A stretch of 24,766 nucleotides of DNA from RBG-16-66-20 sp049651845 (GTDB lineage Bacteria > Pseudomonadota > Gammaproteobacteria > Burkholderiales > SG8-39), in the NCBI GenBank assembly GCA_049651845.1, contig JBASCW010000112.1, positions 1 to 24,766 on the forward strand. The letters are read 5' to 3'. The notes beneath the pieces are model-generated. The model saw only the letters and a list, made by a program, of their open reading frames with translations, was not told the origin of the DNA and made no database searches. How positions within the stretch are numbered: position 1 is the stretch's first letter; the number at the start of each line of letters is the position of its first letter. The translations under genes and the position numbers were made by a program. This document shows positions 16,004 to 22,449 of the stretch, piece after piece.

Positions 16004-16751
16004 GGCCCGCGCCCATGTAGGCCTGGATCACTTCCGGGTTGCGCGACACCGTCTTGTAGTCGCCTTCGGCGAGGATCTCGCCGCGCTGCAGGACCGTGAT
16101 CGTGTCCGACAGGTGCTCGACCACCGAGAGGTTGTGCTCGACCATGAGCACCGTGCGGTTGACCGCCGCCTTCTTGATGAGCGCGGAAATCCGCTCCACG
16201 TCCTCGTGCGCCATGCCCGCGGTCGGCTCGTCGAGCAGCATCATCTCGGGCTCGAGCGCGAGCGTGGTGGCGATCTCCAGCGCGCGCTTGCGCCCGTAAG
16301 CGAGCTCGACGGCGGCGGTGCTTTCGAATTCCGCGAGGCCCACCGCCTCGATCAGCTCGCGCGCCTTCGCGTTGAGGTCGTTCAGCACGCGATCGCTGCG
16401 CCAGAAGTCGAAGGACGCGCCGCGCTTTCTCTGCAGCGCGATGCGCACGTTCTCGAGCACGCTCAGGTGCGGGAACACCGCCGAGATCTGGAACGAGCGC
16501 ACCAGGCCCATGCGCGCGATGCTGGCCGGGCTCGAGCCCGTGATCTCGCGGCCGTTGTAGTAGATCCGGCCGCGCGTGGGCTCGAGGAAGTGCGTGAGCA
16601 GGTTGAAGCAGGTCGTCTTGCCCGCGCCATTGGGGCCGATGAGCGCGTGGATGCTGCCGCGGCGGACGGACAGGGACACGTCCTGGACCGCGACGAAGCC
16701 CTTGAACTCCTTGGTCAACCCCCGCGTTTCCAGAATCACTTCGTTGGACAA
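15996..16751 (-). CDS. livG: ABC importer ATPase LivG
   Basis: This 251-residue ATP-binding subunit has Walker A GPNGAGKTT (39-47), Q-loop Gln89, signature region AYGRKRALEIA (151-161), Walker B MMLLDEPTAG (170-179) and switch His206 in VEHNL. The signature reads YGRKR where most LivG proteins have YGQQR. The start is TTG 16751, justified by AGGAGGG four bases before it and by the normal N-terminal sequence SNEVILETRGLTKEF. It is the first gene of the importer set, 61 bases after the kinase-like gene, and a candidate promoter lies in that gap. Confidence 0.92.
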   Translation of the reverse strand: MSNEVILETRGLTKEFKGFVAVQDVSLSVRRGSIHALIGPNGAGKTTCFNLLTHFLEPTRGRIYYNGREITGSSPASIARMGLVRSFQISAVFPHLSVLENVRIALQRKRGASFDFWRSDRVLNDLNAKARELIEAVGLAEFESTAAVELAYGRKRALEIATTLALEPEMMLLDEPTAGMAHEDVERISALIKKAAVNRTVLMVEHNLSVVEHLSDTITVLQRGEILAEGDYKTVSRNPEVIQAYMGAGHG

Positions 16752-16755
16752 ACAG

Positions 16756-16762
16756 CCCTCCT
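16756..16762 (-). promoter_or_regulatory. Strong ribosome binding site deciding the livG TTG start
   Basis: On the minus strand AGGAGGG is followed by CTGT and then TTG. This near-perfect Shine-Dalgarno sequence at usable spacing supports the unusual TTG start of livG; there is no in-frame ATG or GTG nearby. Confidence 0.7.
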
Positions 16763-16775
16763 GCTGCAGTGCGGC

Positions 16776-16804
16776 ATGATGCGCGAAGTCCTTGCTTCAG
16801 GCAA
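16776..16804 (-). promoter_or_regulatory. Candidate sigma-70 promoter ahead of livG
   Basis: Reading the minus strand, TTGCCT (16804-16799) and CATCAT (16781-16776) are separated by exactly 17 bases; each matches its consensus at four of six positions. Transcription would begin near 16769, giving a leader of about 18 bases carrying the strong ribosome site. The -35 box lies within a small CTTGC/GCAAG dyad (16791-16805). This would let the importer genes be expressed apart from the upstream CoA genes. Confidence 0.4.
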
Positions 16805-16812
16805 GAATTTTC

Positions 16813-17694
16813 CTATGAAACCACCCTTAGCGCCGCCGGCAGCAGATCTATTTGCAGGATCCGAATCCCGTCGAAGGCGATCTCCCCGTCCGCCTCCACA
16901 AGCAGCGGCGCCGGGGACTCGATGTGGACGCGTTTCGCGCGCACCATTCGAAGGCGCGGATCGCCGGCGTGGCTGCCCTTGAGGATCTTGGGCACCAACT
17001 GGAGGATTTCCAGGCGCCCGACCGCGTCGACCAGCAGCAGGTCGAGAAGTCCATCCTCCGGCCGCGCGTCGGGGCAGACCCGGAAGCGGCCGCCAAACGT
17101 GGTGCCGTTCATCACCGCGGTCATCGCGGTTACCAGCTCGAACGGCGAGGCGTCGTCCAGCTGCACGCGCACGCGCAGCAGCGGATAGCGCGCCATCGTC
17201 AGGAACAGCGCGCCCAGATAAGCGCCGAACCCGGTCAGGAAACCCGGAACCCGAGCGACATTGGCCGCGCCGTGCGCGCCGAAACCGATGTCCATGCCGT
17301 TGGCGAAGTAGCGCGTCTGATTCCCGGCCACGATCCGGCCTACGTCGAACTGTCTTGTCTTGCCGTTCAGGAGGCGTTGGATGGGGTTGTTCGTGAGCAA
17401 CTTCTCGAAATCATCCCCGCTGCCAAGCGGGATGAGGCCGAATGCCGCCCCGCCGCCGGCACGCATGAGTCCGTTGACGACTTCGTGCACCGTGCCGTCG
17501 CCGCCCGCCGCGACGACCACGTCGTGCATGGCCGCGCCGCGCTCGGCGATCGCCGTTGCCTCGCCCGGCGCCGTGGTGACCGCTGCGTCGAACGCGATGC
17601 CGGCCCTCGTCAGGTCCCGGGCGACCCGCGGCCATCGTCTGCGTGCGCGACCGCGGCCAGCAGCCGGATTGACGATGACCAGGACGCCGCTCAA
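16813..17694 (-). CDS. Diacylglycerol kinase / sphingosine kinase-family lipid kinase
   Basis: This 293-residue protein has the DAGK catalytic fold: IVNPAAGRGRARR (7-19) and the nucleotide-binding GGDGTVHEVVNG (64-75), then PLGSGDDFEKLL (89-100), where the family usually has GTGNDFA. It would phosphorylate a lipid hydroxyl using ATP at the inner membrane, as YegS/DgkB/BmrU proteins do. The Asn-to-Asp change in GSGDD is conservative but lies in the substrate/nucleotide loop. The start is TTG 17694, forming a TTGA overlap with the stop of the upstream CoA-transferase gene. A lipid kinase inside an acyl-CoA operon is odd; the tight overlap says it is co-translated with it, but its role there is unknown. 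Confidence 0.85.
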   Translation of the reverse strand: MSGVLVIVNPAAGRGRARRRWPRVARDLTRAGIAFDAAVTTAPGEATAIAERGAAMHDVVVAAGGDGTVHEVVNGLMRAGGGAAFGLIPLGSGDDFEKLLTNNPIQRLLNGKTRQFDVGRIVAGNQTRYFANGMDIGFGAHGAANVARVPGFLTGFGAYLGALFLTMARYPLLRVRVQLDDASPFELVTAMTAVMNGTTFGGRFRVCPDARPEDGLLDLLLVDAVGRLEILQLVPKILKGSHAGDPRLRMVRAKRVHIESPAPLLVEADGEIAFDGIRILQIDLLPAALRVVS

Positions 17695-18860
17695 TCGCCC
17701 TTGATGACGCCGTTGGCCTTCAGCGCGGCGATCTCGTCCCCCGAGTAGCCGAGTCCGCGCAGGATCGCCACGCTGTGCTGGCCGTGGCCGGGCGGGTCGA
17801 AATTCGGGCGGCCCGGCTCGTCTGTGAAGCGGATCGGCACGCCGAGGTGGTCCCAGCCGCGCGCATCCCGGGTGACCATGCCGCGCGCCCTGAAGTGCGG
17901 GTCCTCGAGCGCCTCGGGCAGGGTGCGCATCGGCGCGAACGCCACGTCGCGGCCTTTGAACCAGTCAGTCCACTGTGCTTTTGTCTTGCTCAAGAATATT
18001 TCTCTGAGAAAACGCCGGACCGGTTCCTGGCCCGGGCCGGGCGGCAGCTTGCACAGCTCTACGAGGTCCGCCCGCCCGAGCGGCTCGAGCAGGTTCTTCG
18101 CGAACTTCAGCTCCTGTCCGGCCAGCGCGACGTAGTCGCCGTCCCCGGTCTCGTAGATCTGGTAGAGCGCGTTGCCGCCGAGCGCGCGCTCCTCGGCCAG
18201 CACCGGCTGCCGGCGCTCGGCCATCGCGGTGCCCATGTTGTTCGGCAGGCACGCGAGCAGGCAATCGGCCATCGCCATGTCGAGATAGTCGCCGCGGCCG
18301 GTCTCCCCGCGCCGGTACAGCGCCATCAGCACGCCCGCGAGCGTCATCATCGAGGCGAGCATGTCGGCGCTGGCGATCGCCGGCATGGCCGGCCGCCCGT
18401 CGGCGCCCCGGCTGAGCGACAGCACGCCGGTCATCGCTTCCGTGGCGAGATCGTGGGCGGCGAGGTCGCGATAGGGTCCGCTCTGGCCGAACGCCGCGAT
18501 CGAGGCGTAGACGATGCGCGGCGCGCGCGCGGCGACCTGCCGGTAGCCGATGCCGAGGCGCTCGGCCACGCCCGGCCGGAACGCCTCGACCAGCACGTCG
18601 GCGGTCGCGGCGAGCCGCAGCAGCGCTTCCACGCCTGCCGCATCCTTGAGATTGAGCGCGAGGCTCTGCTTGCCGCGGTGGGTGTTGGCGAAATAGACGC
18701 TCACGCCGTCGCGCTTGGCGCCGATCTCCCGGTTCGGCTCGCCATCCTGCAGCGACTCGACCTTGATCACCTCGGCGCCGTGATCGGCCATGAACTGCGT
18801 CGCGAGCGGTCCCGGCAGGAACAGCGACAGGTCGATGATGCGCAGGCCTTCGAGCTTCAA
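17691..18860 (-). CDS. CaiB/BaiF family CoA-transferase or racemase (first copy)
   Basis: This 389-residue class III CoA-transferase-family protein opens with LEGLRIIDLSLFLPGPLATQFMADHGAEVIKVE, typical of CaiB/BaiF, with HRGKQSLALNL and ADVLVEAFRPGVAERLG following. At the active site it has His136-Asp137 (AAHDLA) and Asp166 (SADML). These align with the His/Asp pair of alpha-methylacyl-CoA racemase, and Asp166 also fits the nucleophile of CoA-transferases, so either reaction is possible. It overlaps the second CaiB-type gene upstream (ATGA) and the kinase gene downstream (TTGA). A stretch near 17980-18015 uses AT-rich codons (AGA, ATA, ACA, AAA) unlike its surroundings. The substrate is not identified. 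Confidence 0.88.
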   Translation of the reverse strand: MKLEGLRIIDLSLFLPGPLATQFMADHGAEVIKVESLQDGEPNREIGAKRDGVSVYFANTHRGKQSLALNLKDAAGVEALLRLAATADVLVEAFRPGVAERLGIGYRQVAARAPRIVYASIAAFGQSGPYRDLAAHDLATEAMTGVLSLSRGADGRPAMPAIASADMLASMMTLAGVLMALYRRGETGRGDYLDMAMADCLLACLPNNMGTAMAERRQPVLAEERALGGNALYQIYETGDGDYVALAGQELKFAKNLLEPLGRADLVELCKLPPGPGQEPVRRFLREIFLSKTKAQWTDWFKGRDVAFAPMRTLPEALEDPHFRARGMVTRDARGWDHLGVPIRFTDEPGRPNFDPPGHGQHSVAILRGLGYSGDEIAALKANGVIKGD

Positions 18861-20044
18861 ATGGCTCCCTCTCTTTTTAACTTTTCTATTTCAGCTTCGG
18901 AAAAACCCAAACCTTTCAAAAGCCGATCGGTATGCTCGCCCAGTTTCGGCGCGGGCCGCGCGGGCAGCGGCTCGCCGATGCGGAACGGGCTCGCCACCAG
19001 CTTGAAGCCGGGCCGCCCGGGATGGTCGAGCGCCTGGACGCCCTGCCGCTCGCGAAAGTAGGGATTCTCGAGAGCCTGCGCCATGTCGTACACCGGACCG
19101 CAGGGAACGACGCCGCGGAGGTTCTTCAACCAGCATTCGGTGTTCTCCCTTGACAACACCTCGTCGAGAATCGTCGTGAGCTTGTCCCGGTTCCTTCTTC
19201 GAGAAGGAACGTCCACAAAATCGGCGCTCGACACCAGGTCGATTCTCCCCAGCTTTTCGCACAGCAGCTCCCAGAAGCGCTGCGTCTGCGCCATGACGAA
19301 GATCCAGCCGTCCTTCGTGCGGTAGAGCTGCGACGGCGTGATCGAGGGATGCGCCGAGCGCGGCGCGCGGCCCGTGACCTCGCCCTCGTTCAGGTACCAG
19401 GCCGCCGGGTAGTTGAGCTGGTGCATCGCCACGTCGTAGAGCGAGACGTCGACGTCGCGCCCCCTGCCGGTGCGCCGCGCCTCGAGGATGCCGGCCAGCA
19501 GCGCGAGCGCGCAGGTGGTGCCCGTGGAATAGTCCACGACCGACAGTCCCATGCGCACCGGCGGCCCGTCGGGCTCGCCGGTGAGCGACAGCCAGCCCGC
19601 CTCGGCCTGCATCAGGTAGTCGTAGCCGGGCCAGCTCTTGCGCGCCCCGTCGCGGCCGTAGGCCGAGAGGTGGGCGCAGACGATCCGGGGATTCGCCTGC
19701 GCGAGCGCCGCGTAGGTATAGCCGAGCTTCTCCGGCTGGTCGCCGCGCAGGTTGCTCATCACGCCGTCAGCCGTCGCCGCAAGGCGGTGGAACACTTCCC
19801 GGCCGCGCGGGTGCTTGAGATCGAGCGAGAGCGATTTCTTGTTGCGGTTGAGCGACTGGAAGAAATGACCGTCGCCGGCGCCGGCGCCGAGGAAATGCGG
19901 GCCTACGCCGCGCGACACGTCGCCCTCGGGCCGCTGCTCGATCTTGATCACCTCGGCGCCCAGGTCCGCGAGGTGCGCGCTGCCGAATGGCCCCGCGCCG
20001 TAGACCTCCACCGCGAGGATGCGCAGCCCCGCCAGCGGCGCCAT
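18857..20044 (-). CDS. CaiB/BaiF family CoA-transferase (second copy)
   Basis: The product is 395 residues from ATG 20044. It begins LAGLRILAVEVYGAGPFGSAHLADLGAEVIKIE and continues LNRNKKSLSLDL, as in class III CoA-transferases. The active region is PGYDYLMQAEAGWLSLTG (139-156) and GLSVVDYSTG (166-175), with Asp171 as the expected nucleophile that carries the mixed anhydride/CoA thioester. Unlike its neighbour it has Tyr-Asp rather than His-Asp, so it is more likely a true transferase, and the two copies probably have different jobs. Its ATG overlaps the acyl-CoA dehydrogenase stop by one base (TGATG). Short AT-rich-codon patches occur near 19140-19215 and at its C-terminus (18866-18922). Confidence 0.88.
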   Translation of the reverse strand: MAPLAGLRILAVEVYGAGPFGSAHLADLGAEVIKIEQRPEGDVSRGVGPHFLGAGAGDGHFFQSLNRNKKSLSLDLKHPRGREVFHRLAATADGVMSNLRGDQPEKLGYTYAALAQANPRIVCAHLSAYGRDGARKSWPGYDYLMQAEAGWLSLTGEPDGPPVRMGLSVVDYSTGTTCALALLAGILEARRTGRGRDVDVSLYDVAMHQLNYPAAWYLNEGEVTGRAPRSAHPSITPSQLYRTKDGWIFVMAQTQRFWELLCEKLGRIDLVSSADFVDVPSRRRNRDKLTTILDEVLSRENTECWLKNLRGVVPCGPVYDMAQALENPYFRERQGVQALDHPGRPGFKLVASPFRIGEPLPARPAPKLGEHTDRLLKGLGFSEAEIEKLKREGAI

Positions 20045-21189
20045 CAGGCCGGATTCCGCGCGATCAGCTGCTTGGCGATGATGATGCGCTGCATCTCGTT
20101 GGTGCCCTCGCCGATGCACATCAGCGGCGCGTCGCGGTAGTAGCGCTCGACGTTGAACTCCTTCGAGTAGCCGTAGCCGCCGTGGATGCGCATCGCCTCG
20201 ATGCTGTTCTCCAGCGCCGCCTCGGAGGCGAAGTACTTCGCCATGCCAGCCTCCATGTCGCAGCGCTCGCCGGCGTCGTAGGCGCGCGCCGCGTTCTCCA
20301 CCAGCAGCCGCGCGGCCTCGCAGCGCGTCGCCATCTCGCCGAGCTTCAACTGGATCGCCTGGTGCTCGCAGATCGGCTTGCCGAAGGTCTTGCGCACCTG
20401 GGCGTAGGCGACGGCGTCCTTGAGCGCGGCATTCGCGACCCCCACGCCGCGCGCCGCGACGTTGATGCGGCCGAGCTCGAGGCCGCCGATGGCGTGGTGA
20501 AAGCCGCGCCCCTCCTCGCCGCCGATCAGGCAGTCGGCCGGCACGCGGTAGTCCTCGAACACCAGCTCCGCGGAGTCGATGCCCTTGTAGCCGATCTTCT
20601 CGAGCTTCCTCGAGACGCGGAAACCCTCGCGCTTCTCCGCGAGCAGCAGGCTCATGCCTTTGTGGCGTGGCGCGGCGTTGGGGTCGGTCTTCACCAGCAG
20701 CGCGAAGCAGCTGCCCTGGATGCCGTTGGAGATCCAGGTCTTGGTGCCGTTGACGAGATAGTGGTCGCCCTTGCGCAGCGCGCGCGTGCGGATCGCCTGC
20801 AGGTCGGTGCCGCAATCGGGCTCGGTGAGCGCCAGGCCGCCGCGCACTTCGCCGCTGGCGAACTTCGGCAGGAAGCGCGTCTTCTGCGCCTCGGTACCGT
20901 AGCGCGCCACCGCCGCCGCCATGATCAGGTGCGAATTGAAGATGCCGGTGAGCGACATCCAGACTTCCGAGATTAGCGCGACGATCTTCGCGTAGGTGGT
21001 CGCGGACAGCCCGAGGCCGCCGTATTGCTCCGGGATGGTGGCGCCGAACAGGCCCAGCGCCTTCATCTGCTCGACCATCTCCTGCGGATACACGTCGTCG
21101 TGCTCCAGCGCATGCGCATGCGGCCGCACTTCCCGCTCGAGCCATTTGCCGATCGCATCGAGGATCTGGCGCTCGTCGGTCGTATTCAT
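20044..21189 (-). CDS. Acyl-CoA dehydrogenase
   Basis: The product is 381 residues from ATG 21189, the normal length for a FAD-dependent acyl-CoA dehydrogenase that makes a 2,3-enoyl-CoA and passes electrons to ETF. Both family signatures are present: ALTEPDCGTD (120-129) and IHGGYGYSKEFNVERYYRD (335-353). The catalytic base is Glu361 in IGEGTNE, at the MCAD/SCAD-type position, not the isovaleryl-type position. ATG 21189 overlaps the MaoC-like stop as ATGA; a longer frame from 21255 would run into that gene and is rejected. It is the only clear redox enzyme of the operon. The chain type cannot be fixed from sequence alone. Confidence 0.93.
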   Translation of the reverse strand: MNTTDERQILDAIGKWLEREVRPHAHALEHDDVYPQEMVEQMKALGLFGATIPEQYGGLGLSATTYAKIVALISEVWMSLTGIFNSHLIMAAAVARYGTEAQKTRFLPKFASGEVRGGLALTEPDCGTDLQAIRTRALRKGDHYLVNGTKTWISNGIQGSCFALLVKTDPNAAPRHKGMSLLLAEKREGFRVSRKLEKIGYKGIDSAELVFEDYRVPADCLIGGEEGRGFHHAIGGLELGRINVAARGVGVANAALKDAVAYAQVRKTFGKPICEHQAIQLKLGEMATRCEAARLLVENAARAYDAGERCDMEAGMAKYFASEAALENSIEAMRIHGGYGYSKEFNVERYYRDAPLMCIGEGTNEMQRIIIAKQLIARNPA

Positions 21190-21632
21190 GCAGTCCTTTT
21201 CGGCACCAGCACCGAACGATTGAAAGTCATCACCGTCGTCCCATCCTGTTTCCAAGCCCGGGTAGCCACGCTGACGATGCCCTGCGCCGGGCGCGACTTC
21301 GATTCGCGCTTGTCCAGCACGGTCGATTCCGCGTACAGCGTGTCGCCGTTGAACACCGGCGCCGGCATGCGGATGTCGGTCCAGCCGAGGTTGGCGACAG
21401 CGTTCTGGCTCACGTCGGCGACGCTCATGCCGACCACCACCGCCAGCGTCAGCGTGCTGTTCACGAGCGGGCGGCCGAACTCGGTGTGCTTGGCGTACTC
21501 CTCGTCGAAGTGGATCGGGTGCTGGTTCATGGTGAGCAGCGTGAACCAGGTGTTGTCGGCCGCGCTGATGGTGCGCCCGGGCCAGTGCTTGTACGTGTCG
21601 CCGACGCCGAAGTCCTCGTAGAAACGGCCCAT
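21186..21632 (-). CDS. MaoC-like hot-dog hydratase/dehydratase
   Basis: This 148-residue single hot-dog protein starts MGRFYEDFGVGDTYKHWPGRTI. The family motif region reads DNTWFTLLTMNQHPIHFDEEYA (26-47). In R-specific enoyl-CoA hydratases the motif is DxNPxH; here Asn36 stands at the Asp position and His38 at the Asn position, while His41 is kept. Later features, LVNSTLTLAVVVGMSV and FNGDTLYAESTVLDKRESKSRP, fit the subgroup found beside CaiB-type genes, which includes mesaconyl-CoA hydratase-like proteins. Start ATG 21632 is 11 bases after the crotonase stop, preceded by GAAGG. It probably acts on an acyl-CoA, but the altered motif makes the exact reaction uncertain. Confidence 0.82.
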   Translation of the reverse strand: MGRFYEDFGVGDTYKHWPGRTISAADNTWFTLLTMNQHPIHFDEEYAKHTEFGRPLVNSTLTLAVVVGMSVADVSQNAVANLGWTDIRMPAPVFNGDTLYAESTVLDKRESKSRPAQGIVSVATRAWKQDGTTVMTFNRSVLVPKRTA

Positions 21633-21643
21633 CCGCGCCCTTC

Positions 21644-22438
21644 CTACTTCTTCCAGCTCGGCGGGCGCTTCTCGATGAAGGCGCTCATCCCTTCGCGGCC
21701 CTCCGGGTGCGCGAAATCGGCGGCGATGACCTGGCCGGCGAGCTCGTAGGCGCGCGCGAGGTCCATGTCCATCTGCTGGTAAAAACCGCGCTTGCCTGCC
21801 GCGACCGTGGCCGGGGGTTTTGCAACTATGGTTTTCGCCAGCTGCAGCACTTCGGCATCCAGCCGTTCTGCGGGGACCACCCGGTTCACGAGGCCCCATT
21901 CGAGCGCGCGCTGCGCGCTGATCGGTTCGCCCGTGAGCAGCATCTCCATCGCGTGCTTGCGCTGCAGGTTGCGGCCGATGGCGACGCCGGGCGTGGAGCA
22001 GAAGAAGCCCCAGCTCACGCCCGAGGTGACGAACTTGGCCGTGTCCACCGCGATCGCCAGGTCGCATTGCGCCACCAGTTGCGCCCCCGCGGCAGCGGCA
22101 GCGCCCTGCACTTTGGCGATCACCGGCTGCGGCAGCTTCGGGATGGCCGTCATCATGCGGCTGCACTGCGCGAACAGCGCGGCGATCTTCGGCTGCTCGC
22201 CGAGCGCGCGGATCTCCTTGAGGTCGTGGCCGGCGCAGAACCCCTTACCCGCCGCGGCGAGTATCACGACCCGCACACCCCCGTCCTTCCGGATCGCATC
22301 GAAAGCGTCCTGCAGCGCAGTGAGCATTTCGCCCGTCAGCAGGTTCATCTGCGCCGGGCGGTTGAGCGTCAGCGTGCAGATGCCCTCGCGGTCCTCGCGC
22401 AGCAGCACGGGCTCGTGGTTCTTGGGTACGGCAGACAT
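21644..22438 (-). CDS. Crotonase-fold protein resembling ECHDC3
   Basis: This 264-residue enoyl-CoA hydratase/isomerase-family protein has the oxyanion-hole segments FCAGHDLKE (67-75) and GAAAAAGAQLVAQCD (112-126). The two catalytic glutamates of true enoyl-CoA hydratase appear to be replaced: the first aligns with Gln120 and the second with Gly140 (TSGVSWGFFCSTPGV). That pattern and the segment STPGVAIGRNLQRKHAMEMLLTG resemble the ECHDC3 subgroup, whose activity is not well defined. A hydratase label is therefore unsafe; thioesterase, isomerase or a binding role are open. ATG 22438 follows AGGAGG by five bases, and that ribosome site overlaps the ligase stop codon. Confidence 0.87.
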   Translation of the reverse strand: MSAVPKNHEPVLLREDREGICTLTLNRPAQMNLLTGEMLTALQDAFDAIRKDGGVRVVILAAAGKGFCAGHDLKEIRALGEQPKIAALFAQCSRMMTAIPKLPQPVIAKVQGAAAAAGAQLVAQCDLAIAVDTAKFVTSGVSWGFFCSTPGVAIGRNLQRKHAMEMLLTGEPISAQRALEWGLVNRVVPAERLDAEVLQLAKTIVAKPPATVAAGKRGFYQQMDMDLARAYELAGQVIAADFAHPEGREGMSAFIEKRPPSWKK

Positions 22439-22443
22439 GCGTT

Positions 22444-22449
22444 CCTCCT
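22444..22449 (-). promoter_or_regulatory. Ribosome binding site overlapping the ligase stop codon
   Basis: The minus strand reads TAGGAGGAACGCATG: the ligase stop TAG (22450-22448) shares bases with a perfect AGGAGG, five bases before the next ATG. This fixes the start of the crotonase-like gene and suggests re-initiation by ribosomes finishing the ligase. Confidence 0.75.

Noticed and set aside
16791..16810. CTTGC/GCAAG hairpin followed by AATTTT as a terminator
   Set aside because: The T-run is on the plus strand, where no gene is being transcribed; the stem is only 5 bp.
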